The notes under the pieces were generated by a model that did not search any database, was not told where the DNA came from, and saw only the letters and a program-made list of their open reading frames with translations. Positions 17,916 to 25,138 of a stretch of DNA of 64,000 nucleotides are shown piece after piece. The stretch's first letter is position 1; each line of letters opens with the position of its first letter. A program made the translations under genes and the position numbers. The stretch spans positions 248,001-312,000 of the forward strand of contig CAXBOT010000001.1 in NCBI GenBank assembly GCA_963977495.1. The letters are read 5' to 3'. The DNA comes from UBA1672 sp963977495. GTDB taxonomy: Bacteria; Pseudomonadota; Alphaproteobacteria; Micavibrionales; Micavibrionaceae.

Positions 17916-19979
17916 ATGAAAGCCATGATTCCGAATAATGAACGACCATTTGCCATCCCTGCGGAGTTTGACCGATCCGAAGCGTTTCAGGTTGTGTCTG
18001 ATTACACCCCCGCAGGAGATCAGCCCGAAGCCATTAAGGCATTATGCGCAGGCCTTCGTGAGGGGTTGAGTGACCAAACGTTGCTGGGGGTGACGGGGTC
18101 GGGGAAGACCTTCACCATGGCGCATATTATACAAGAACTACAACGCCCCGCATTGATCCTTGCTCCTAACAAAACCTTAGCAGCGCAGCTCTATGGTGAG
18201 TTCAAAACATTTTTCCCGCATAACGCGGTGGAATATTTCGTGTCTTATTACGATTATTACCAGCCCGAAGCCTACGTCGCGCGCACCGATACCTTTATTG
18301 AGAAGGACAGCTCTATCAATGAGCAAATCGACCGCATGCGCCACGCCGCCACCCGCGCCTTGTTCGAGCGCAAGGATTGTATCATCGTGGCCTCTGTATC
18401 ATGTATCTACGGTATCGGGTCAAAGGAAGATTACATGGCGATGGCCTTTCCCATGATCACCGGACAAACCATAGAGCGCGAGGCTATCATCGCCAAGTTG
18501 GTGGAGTTGCAATATACCCGCAACGACATCGCGTTTGAGCGCGGCACATTTCGCGTGCGCGGGGATACGGTGGAAATATTCCCTGCCCACTTTGAGGATC
18601 GCGCATGGCGGTTTTCACTGTTCGGGGACGAACTTGAAAAAATCACCGAGTTTGACCCGCTGACGGGGGAGAAGTTCGAAGATCTGGAGGGGGTGCGTGT
18701 CTTTGCCAATTCGCACTACATCACGCCGGGGCCAACCATCCAACAGGCCATCGCGCAAATCAAAATCGATCTGAAAGACCGCCTTGAATATTACAACCAA
18801 GAAGGCAAATTGTTGGAAGCGCAACGCCTTGAGCAACGCACCAAGTTCGATCTTGAAATGTTGAGCGCGACGGGCTCATGCAAGGGGATTGAGAATTACT
18901 CACGCTATCTGACTGGGCGCGGCATAGGCGAAGCGCCGCCGACCCTTATTGAATATCTACCCGATGACGCGCTGATGTTCCTAGATGAAAGCCACGTGAT
19001 GATCCCGCAGCTCCGCGCGATGTATAACGGTGATAAGGCGCGTAAAGGCGTTCTGGTCGAGCATGGGTTCAGATTGCCCGCCGCGACAGATAACCGTCCG
19101 CTGCAATTTGAGGAATGGAACAGCCTGCGCGGGCAAACGATCTATGTTTCCGCAACGCCAAGCGTGTGGGAGGTTGAGCAATCAGGCGGTATCAGTGCAG
19201 AGCAAGTGGTGCGCCCGACAGGGTTGATCGACCCGCCCGTAGAAATCCGCCCGACTGAACATCAGGTTGATGATTTGATGCACGAAGCGCGGGAGATCAT
19301 AAAGCAGGGCGGCAGAATGCTCGTCACCACCCTGACCAAGAAAATGGCAGAAGCCTTAACCGAATACCTCAATGAAAACGGTATCGCGGTGCGCTATCTG
19401 CATTCGGACGTGGATACGTTAGAGCGTATCGAGATCATGCAGGATTTACGCGCCGGAAAGTTTGATGTGCTGGTGGGGATTAACCTCCTGCGGGAGGGGC
19501 TGGATATCCCTGAATGTACACGCGTTTGTATCCTTGATGCGGATAAGGAGGGGTTCTTGCGCTCCAAAACCTCAATGGTGCAGACTATTGGCCGCGCCGC
19601 GCGTAATGTGGAGGGCAAGGCGATTTTATATGCCGATCGTATTACGGACAGTATGCAATACGCCATTGACGAAACCGCCCGCAGACGCGAAAAGCAAATC
19701 GCGCATAATACGGAACACGGCATAACCCCGACGACGATTGTGCGGAATATCTCCACCGCGTTTGAACATATGTATGATCAGAAAGACGGGGATGCGAAGG
19801 CGCGCGCGCTCCATGACTCTGCGCTGGCTGAATTTATGCATAACCCTGCGAAGATGCGGAAACATATTGAAGGGCTACGCAAGAAAATGCACACCGCCGC
19901 CGCCGACCTTGAATTCGAAGAAGCCGCAAGATTACGCGATGAGATTAAACAGCTTGAAGAGAGGGAGTTGGGGGTTTGA
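17916..19979 (+). CDS. uvrB: Excinuclease ABC subunit B
   Basis: Damage-verification helicase of nucleotide excision repair (687 residues). The P-loop GVTGSGKT is at residues 58-65, and the beta-hairpin segment YYDYYQPEAYV follows. Walker B is LMFLDESHVMIPQ; helicase motifs LREGLDIPE and QTIGRAARN are intact; the C-terminal UVR motif (AAADLEFEEAARLRDEI) contacts UvrC. The start may be ATG 17916 or ATG 17925. I saw no clear alphaproteobacterial SOS box upstream. uvrC lies 30 kb away in this window. Confidence 0.98.
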   Translation: MKAMIPNNERPFAIPAEFDRSEAFQVVSDYTPAGDQPEAIKALCAGLREGLSDQTLLGVTGSGKTFTMAHIIQELQRPALILAPNKTLAAQLYGEFKTFFPHNAVEYFVSYYDYYQPEAYVARTDTFIEKDSSINEQIDRMRHAATRALFERKDCIIVASVSCIYGIGSKEDYMAMAFPMITGQTIEREAIIAKLVELQYTRNDIAFERGTFRVRGDTVEIFPAHFEDRAWRFSLFGDELEKITEFDPLTGEKFEDLEGVRVFANSHYITPGPTIQQAIAQIKIDLKDRLEYYNQEGKLLEAQRLEQRTKFDLEMLSATGSCKGIENYSRYLTGRGIGEAPPTLIEYLPDDALMFLDESHVMIPQLRAMYNGDKARKGVLVEHGFRLPAATDNRPLQFEEWNSLRGQTIYVSATPSVWEVEQSGGISAEQVVRPTGLIDPPVEIRPTEHQVDDLMHEAREIIKQGGRMLVTTLTKKMAEALTEYLNENGIAVRYLHSDVDTLERIEIMQDLRAGKFDVLVGINLLREGLDIPECTRVCILDADKEGFLRSKTSMVQTIGRAARNVEGKAILYADRITDSMQYAIDETARRREKQIAHNTEHGITPTTIVRNISTAFEHMYDQKDGDAKARALHDSALAEFMHNPAKMRKHIEGLRKKMHTAAADLEFEEAARLRDEIKQLEERELGV

Positions 19980-19995
19980 TAAATGTTTACCAAAA

Positions 19996-20292
19996 CTATG
20001 AAGTAGACCCTGAAATCTGTTTTAGCTTTTTTTCCGGATTTTCAATTTTTTGATTTTCTAGCCTAGATAAACGAACTTCAATATCAGTTAAACGAGAATT
20101 GATTTCGTATACCTGCCTCAGAATTTCTGGGTTATTGCTATTAGTAATATGCCCTTCCAGTCTGCCGACCTTATAAATAGTCTCTTTTAAATCATTAGCA
20201 AGGCCAGAAACATTACCTGATAAGTCATCAAGTTTGGTAAATAATGTCGCTAATTTAACATGGAAATTTGAAGCTTTTAAAAACCAACTCAT
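19996..20292 (-). CDS. Hypothetical coiled-coil protein
   Basis: 98-residue protein with heptad-like hydrophobic spacing from KLATLFTKLDDLSGNVSGL onward and a second helix INSRLTDIEVRLSRLENQ. The start codon overlaps the stop codon of the upstream gene by four bases (ATGA), so the two are translationally coupled. AT-rich compared with the neighbouring uvrB. No family is recognised. Confidence 0.6.
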   Translation of the reverse strand: MSWFLKASNFHVKLATLFTKLDDLSGNVSGLANDLKETIYKVGRLEGHITNSNNPEILRQVYEINSRLTDIEVRLSRLENQKIENPEKKLKQISGSTS

Positions 20293-20840
20293 TTAATACC
20301 CACTACGTTACTATCTTCACTGCCATTATGAAGCAAATCAGATATTTCTGATCGTATATTATCGATTTCTTTTGTCTTTTTTTCTAAATTTTCTAAGGTC
20401 GCATCCAGAAGTTGGTCGAGTAAATCAAACTGTTCCTCAGCGATTTGAGATTCTTCATGGGGGCTTTTGATACCAGGAAAAGCTTCCGATTGTATACTTG
20501 CCCCTGATAAAATAACTTCATCAATGAATTCTCTTTGTTTCTGAACTAAATTTTTAGCTTCACTTGAATTTTCTACATGCTGTTGAATTGATCCGGCAAT
20601 TCGCTTGACTATACTTGATGTTGCATAAGCGGCAGAATCTGAAAGAGTAAGCAGAGTTGTATAAGCGGAAGGATCTGAAGGAGCAAGCAGATCTGAGCGT
20701 TTAACAATAAAAAAATCTGGGTCAAAAGATTGCCAACTATCTTTTATTGTATGTGGAAGCTTTTCTTTATCCTCTGCAGACACTCGCCCTAAGCGAGGAG
20801 CCTTTGTTTGTCCTGTTTCTTTGTGACTTGTTTTTGACAT
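20289..20840 (-). CDS. Hypothetical coiled-coil protein with an internal 12-residue tandem repeat
   Basis: 183-residue protein coupled to the gene after it. Residues ~51-74 contain two adjacent copies of a 12-residue unit (LLAPSDPSAYTT and LLTLSDSAAYAT), encoded by a 36-bp tandem repeat. The C-terminal half is strongly helical with coiled-coil spacing (QFDLLDQLLDATLENLEKKT). There is no signal peptide. The gene pair is AT-rich and its products may form a complex. Function unknown. Confidence 0.6.
   Translation of the reverse strand: MSKTSHKETGQTKAPRLGRVSAEDKEKLPHTIKDSWQSFDPDFFIVKRSDLLAPSDPSAYTTLLTLSDSAAYATSSIVKRIAGSIQQHVENSSEAKNLVQKQREFIDEVILSGASIQSEAFPGIKSPHEESQIAEEQFDLLDQLLDATLENLEKKTKEIDNIRSEISDLLHNGSEDSNVVGIK
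20621..20692. repeat. 36-bp tandem repeat, two copies
   Basis: Two directly adjacent 36-base units (20621-20656 and 20657-20692) match at 30 of 36 positions. They lie inside a coding region in frame and add exactly twelve residues per copy. Confidence 0.9.
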
Positions 20841-21102
20841 ATTGCGAGTATTTCCATTAGGCGTTCATTAAATTGAGTATATCGAAATAATAATTACAAG
20901 CCAAATGAAATACAAACCTCTGTCTTTGCGACCATGCACAAAAAAAAGTCGACGTATTACCGCTTTCAATTTCTCACAATCACGCCCTAACAACCAAACA
21001 AAAGAAACACTTCAATAGTTTAACTGGATTTCTTGGTGGGTTGCCGTTATGATTTCGGCAGGTATAGTTTCCGCTATGCTGGTTTTACGAGGGGAAACAT
21101 TA

Positions 21103-21468
21103 ATGTCAGAGGCATTCTTAAAAGCGTTAAAATGGTACATTCTGGTGTTTTGTGTGATTGTGGGGGCGTCCGCCTTTATCGTTTCTAACAATACCGGCTC
21201 TGTAAAACCCATTATGTTGGGGGTTCTTGGGTTTGGCGTGGCGTATGTTATGTCTTATTTCTGGAAAGAATTCCGCGATAAGTTACTGCTGGGGAGCATT
21301 TTAACATTCGTTGCCTTGTCCTTTTTCGCACCATACGCCGCCGATGCACTTTATATCTTGGTCGGAAGTAAGGCTCTGTATTACGCCAATCCTTATTTCG
21401 TTTGGGCGGGGGTTGTTGGTGCGCTGGGCGTTCCGATTATGACTGCCGTGTTTTATTTCTACGATTAG
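21103..21468 (+). CDS. Hypothetical inner-membrane protein, four TM segments
   Basis: 121-residue very hydrophobic protein with about four membrane helices (WYILVFCVIVGASAFIV; IMLGVLGFGVAYVMSYF; LGSILTFVALSFFAPYA; VWAGVVGALGVPIMTAVFYF). ATG 21103 is chosen because GAGGGG lies eight bases upstream; an in-frame ATG at 21049 would add a region without support. No family is recognised. Confidence 0.65.
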   Translation: MSEAFLKALKWYILVFCVIVGASAFIVSNNTGSVKPIMLGVLGFGVAYVMSYFWKEFRDKLLLGSILTFVALSFFAPYAADALYILVGSKALYYANPYFVWAGVVGALGVPIMTAVFYFYD

Positions 21469-21602
21469 GCGGTTTTTCGCTCGGTTTTTGTAAAACCCTA
21501 TCTTGTTGTAAATGTTTGTATTTTCGGTTTTTCCATGCGTTGCAGCACAGAAAATTTGCGTAAAACTCGCTCTGAGCGCTGGTTTTGTGCTATTATAGGG
21601 GT

Positions 21603-22253
21603 ATGAAAAAAGATACGGTGAATACATTATGTGTTAGCCCGTTTAGTTTGGTAAAAAACCAGGAGAGTTTCTATAAGTCGTTAATTGTTATTATATTAAG
21701 TGTCCTGACTTTACCGGGGTGTATCACATCCAACCCATCTGTCCCGCTGGCGCCACATCCGCCGGATATAAATATCTCAACCATGCAAGAACCGGTTTTT
21801 ACGCCGCATTATTTCGCAGATGCACCTGTTGTTGATCCGTTGAGTATTGCGTTGAGTGTGGATATTCAAGATAGCGGCTTTGCACAGCGACAAGGGCAGG
21901 TCGAGGGCGTGCCCGTAAAAACGGCTGTCGCGCTGGGTGAAGATAAGTGTCGTATCCAAGATCGTTTTGACCACAAGGCTGTACTGGCCTATGAGTGGGG
22001 GTATCAACGCATCGGGTTGGATGTTGACGGGGTTGAATTAGGCGGCAGCGATGATGCAGGCATCAGGCTGGAATATAAAATGAACCTGCAGCGCAAGAAG
22101 AACCGCGAGCAGAAATGCCGCTATAGCTCACAATGGCAGGGCTTGGTCGGATCTGGTTATCACGAGCTGTTTGTACGCGAAGATGCGACTGTATGGCAAG
22201 AATTGCGCGATATACGCGGCGATGTCGCCGATTATATGGATCAGGCATTTTAA
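21603..22253 (+). CDS. Hypothetical lipoprotein
   Basis: 216-residue protein with a hydrophobic segment (SLIVIILSVLTLPGC) that ends in a lipobox LPGC, so it is probably a lipoprotein, although the signal is preceded by an unusually long ~28-residue polar N terminus. The mature part is polar with two cysteines (GEDKCRIQD; REQKCRYSSQW). The start could lie downstream of ATG 21603. No family is recognised. Confidence 0.6.
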   Translation: MKKDTVNTLCVSPFSLVKNQESFYKSLIVIILSVLTLPGCITSNPSVPLAPHPPDINISTMQEPVFTPHYFADAPVVDPLSIALSVDIQDSGFAQRQGQVEGVPVKTAVALGEDKCRIQDRFDHKAVLAYEWGYQRIGLDVDGVELGGSDDAGIRLEYKMNLQRKKNREQKCRYSSQWQGLVGSGYHELFVREDATVWQELRDIRGDVADYMDQAF

Positions 22254-22442
22254 ATATTTTTCCTTTGATTATAAGCTTTTGATGCAATTTGGCAGGGTAT
22301 AGCCCGACAAAAGAGTCCTTTTTTACAATTCCCTATATTGATTTTTTAATGTGTATATCGTAGTGTGCATTATGTGCTACGTCACTTGTGGCATATTTCT
22401 GAGTATTAAAAATAATGAGATTTTTTAAAGAAGGAATATGTC

Positions 22443-23165
22443 ATGTCAAAATCTTTTTTACGCCTAGCTATACTGTGTGCTCCGTTTGTTTTAACGGCAT
22501 GTGGTGACGGTTGGGAAGCTCAAAAAACAGATACATATTTCCCTTACGGTAATCAAAGAACTGCTGGTTCTGGTGTTGTTTATGTCCGCGCCAAAATGAT
22601 GCCGGAAAAGAAAATGGTTTTAGAACCTGTGATGGAAAAGGTCGAGCCGAAACCTGCGACAGTTGAGCCTGTGTTAGAGGCTGATGATATCTTCTCTGAT
22701 GCACAGAAAAAGGGCGCACCTGCCAAAGCAACGCAGCACGCCGCACCGGCAGAAAAGCACTCCAGTCTTATCGCACCAAGTACCGTAGAGCCGAGCGCAG
22801 GAACGCCTGTGCCTGAAGTGGAAATGCATGCTGCCCTAGATTCATGGGAAGAAGTTCCGACTGTGTCTGTCGCACCTGCTGATCATGCACAAATCACTGC
22901 GGAAGATTATATAGCACAAGCGCCTAAGCGTATTATCGCAAGAAAAGTGGAAGTGATCAAAACGAATGTGGCCGTAAGCAGTGACAATGCTATTAACGCA
23001 GTGAGCGCGAGCGATACAGGTTTTGATGGTGAAGAGATGGTTGAGATTTTCGAAAACGAAGTCATTCAGCCACAAAAGGAAATTATTGCACCGAAGAAAG
23101 ATCCGAATGGCTTCTTATCTGTCGGTCAGGAAACTCTGGACGAAATCTATAATAACGATTTCTAA
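22443..23165 (+). CDS. Hypothetical lipoprotein with a Pro/Glu/Ala-rich linker
   Basis: 240-residue lipoprotein: the signal LAILCAPFVLTAC ends in lipobox LTAC followed by GDGW. Beyond the conserved-looking TYFPYGNQRTAGSGVVYVR segment it is mostly disordered, rich in Pro, Glu, Lys and Ala (VMEKVEPKPATVEPVLEADD). A clear AAGAAGG ribosome site precedes it and an intrinsic terminator follows it, so it is a single-gene unit. It may be an envelope spacer or anchor. Function unknown. Confidence 0.68.
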   Translation: MSKSFLRLAILCAPFVLTACGDGWEAQKTDTYFPYGNQRTAGSGVVYVRAKMMPEKKMVLEPVMEKVEPKPATVEPVLEADDIFSDAQKKGAPAKATQHAAPAEKHSSLIAPSTVEPSAGTPVPEVEMHAALDSWEEVPTVSVAPADHAQITAEDYIAQAPKRIIARKVEVIKTNVAVSSDNAINAVSASDTGFDGEEMVEIFENEVIQPQKEIIAPKKDPNGFLSVGQETLDEIYNNDF

Positions 23166-23190
23166 ACTGAAATCTGTGATTACGAATATA

Positions 23191-23221
23191 AAAGCCACTC
23201 ATTAAAGGGTGGCTTTTTTTG
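23191..23221 (+). terminator. Intrinsic terminator
   Basis: The stem AAAGCCAC(TC) pairs with (GG)GTGGCTTT around ATTAAA and is followed by a T run, 25 bases after the preceding lipoprotein gene. Confidence 0.85.
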
Positions 23222-23457
23222 TGGCGTATAGAGCACATACGTCTAAAATTTTATGTAATTTCGAAACGATAAACATAGACAAAATCTTCGGCAAGGGTTT
23301 ACCATAATAAGGTAAGCGTTGTTTAGAAGTCGTCATACACACAGGCGGAAATCTTCTTAAAGAATATGTCAAAACACGCTGTAACTCAATCAACACGCAG
23401 GTGACGTTTTAACTCCATATACGGGTTGTCACACATTCTAATGAAAGGTTTTGGGAT

Positions 23458-24096
23458 ATGTCTATAGAAGTGGAAACAGTAGTAGCAGTATCAGTGATGA
23501 TGGCCGTCTTTTCGGCGGTCGCAGCAGTCGGGACGAGTATCGTTCTTGGCGCAGGGTTTGAACGACTTCGCACAGGGTTTGAGGTGGTTCGCAAACAAAC
23601 AGGGTTTTTCAGTGATGCCATTCATAAGCTCGAAGAAAAGATGGAAGTCGTCGATGAGCAAACGGGAAAATTCTCACAATCAATTTCGGTCATGGAAGCC
23701 AAGGTGAATAATGTGGGTGATCAGGCCAATGCCTTCATAGATTCAGTGCAAAGTCTGGAGAAAAAGGTCGATATTGTGGACAAACAAACTGGATTTTTCG
23801 GTGATGCTATTTATAAGCTGGAGAAAAAGGTCGATATGGTCAGTACGCATGAAGAAGTGGTTTCAGAAAAACTGGAACAACATGCGGATGCTGATGTGAT
23901 TAGCATCGGGAAAACAGAAGCCTTAGTTTCTCATGCAGAAAAACTTCTTCTACAGATGGGTGCTTTGGCCGATAAAATATCAACAGACCAACAGGCACAG
24001 CCGGCACAAATACTTGATAACAGCGCATCAATGGAAAGTTTCGCCCATTATACGCACATGCCAGCAACCGATGCAGGGCATGCCGGTTATAACTAA
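23458..24096 (+). CDS. Membrane-anchored coiled-coil protein with four 21-residue repeats
   Basis: 212-residue protein with one N-terminal membrane helix (VAVSVMMAVFSAVAAVGTSIVLG). It is followed by four consecutive 21-residue repeats at about residues 44-127: VRKQTGFFSDAIHKLEEKMEV, VDEQTGKFSQSISVMEAKVNN, VGDQANAFIDSVQSLEKKVDI and VDKQTGFFGDAIYKLEKKVDM (each is one unit, separated here). Twenty-one residues are three heptads, so a long trimeric or dimeric coiled coil is likely. The tail is Gln/Ala-rich. A terminator follows. No family is recognised; the topology suggests a periplasmic or cytoplasmic spacer. Confidence 0.7.
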   Translation: MSIEVETVVAVSVMMAVFSAVAAVGTSIVLGAGFERLRTGFEVVRKQTGFFSDAIHKLEEKMEVVDEQTGKFSQSISVMEAKVNNVGDQANAFIDSVQSLEKKVDIVDKQTGFFGDAIYKLEKKVDMVSTHEEVVSEKLEQHADADVISIGKTEALVSHAEKLLLQMGALADKISTDQQAQPAQILDNSASMESFAHYTHMPATDAGHAGYN

Positions 24097-24125
24097 GTTT
24101 TAACTTTAATCCATTAACACTAACC

Positions 24126-24156
24126 AGAGGTCGCGTGAGGCGGCCTCTTTTTTTTG
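24126..24156 (+). terminator. Intrinsic terminator
   Basis: The 9-bp stem AGAGGTCGC / GCGGCCTCT (one G-T pair) closes a GTGAG loop and runs straight into a T tract, about 30 bases after the repeat-protein gene. Confidence 0.9.
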
Positions 24157-24272
24157 ATTTATAATATTGTATTTCTATATTATAAGGTGGAAACCAGACC
24201 AAAAGCTGGTTAAACTATAAAGCTCTGTAAACACAGTGTTTTTGTGTTTTTCTTATTTTAACGGAGGCGTTA

Positions 24273-25112
24273 TTGTCCATATATTTTATCATTTGGGTTC
24301 TTGTATCCGGTTTCTTGTTGGGGTTTTGGTTCTGGACAATGTATGTCCTGATAAAGCAAAAGCAGGCTTGGAAGACCTATGCCGACAAAAGAAAAATGCG
24401 CTACCACTCGTCGGCTATGCTGGAAACCCCCTCTATTAGTGGGGTCGTTGACGGATATAGCGTGACCATGTTTGCCAGTGAGCATGGAGAGCTGGATGCG
24501 CGTTCACAAAGGCGTTTAACCGCGATTGAAGTTATGCTGCAAACAAACTTACCATTTGCCGTTGGCGCTGCCAGTGGGGGAATGGTGCATGTCGTTGAGG
24601 CGCTGGACTTAAGACAGGAATTCAAGCCGCCAACTAAGGGGTGGGATGATACTTATGCGCTCCGTACGAGTGACTTACCTTTAGCACAGAGCTATCTTAA
24701 TGAAGGGCGCTTGTCAAAACTTGTCAATTTGATGAAAACAGATCGGGCATGGATCATATTTTTATTCCTTGGTGATCAAGGGGTTTTACGTCTGGATACA
24801 CCGATGCCGATTGATAACCCAAAAGAAATTGATGTTCTGGTGAAACAGATGATTAACGTAGCGCGTGCGCTTGAGCTTGGAAAAGGCGAGGGTAAAGACC
24901 TTATTCGCCAAACCCAAAATCAGGATAAGGCAGGCGGTGTTCTTGAAATTGATGAAGACCTATTAAATGATGATATTGGTTTTGAGCTTGAGGATGAAGA
25001 AGCAGACCTTAGCGCGCTTGATGATAAGAAGGCCACGAAAGCAGATGCGAAGTCAGCGGCAGCATCTAAAGACGTACAGCCTTCTAAGAGCACAACCAAA
25101 ACAAAAAAATAA
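24273..25112 (+). CDS. Hypothetical membrane-anchored protein, TTG start
   Basis: 279-residue protein with an N-terminal membrane helix (IIWVLVSGFLLGFWFWTMYV), a globular cytoplasmic domain of ~190 residues (RKMRYHSSAMLETPSISGVV onwards; SGGMVHVVEALDLRQEF) and a charged tail ending in Ala, Lys and Ser. The start is TTG 24273, supported by GGAGG six bases upstream; no ATG with a site is near. The acidic stretch IDEDLLNDDIGFELEDEE precedes the tail. No family is recognised. Confidence 0.65.
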   Translation: MSIYFIIWVLVSGFLLGFWFWTMYVLIKQKQAWKTYADKRKMRYHSSAMLETPSISGVVDGYSVTMFASEHGELDARSQRRLTAIEVMLQTNLPFAVGAASGGMVHVVEALDLRQEFKPPTKGWDDTYALRTSDLPLAQSYLNEGRLSKLVNLMKTDRAWIIFLFLGDQGVLRLDTPMPIDNPKEIDVLVKQMINVARALELGKGEGKDLIRQTQNQDKAGGVLEIDEDLLNDDIGFELEDEEADLSALDDKKATKADAKSAAASKDVQPSKSTTKTKK

Positions 25113-25138
25113 TTTTTCTTTCAACTAATATTTAGCCA

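Noticed and set aside
23202..23396. 64-residue frame on the minus strand between the lipoprotein and repeat-protein genes
   Set aside because: No ribosome site, overlaps the end of a terminator, and composition looks non-coding.
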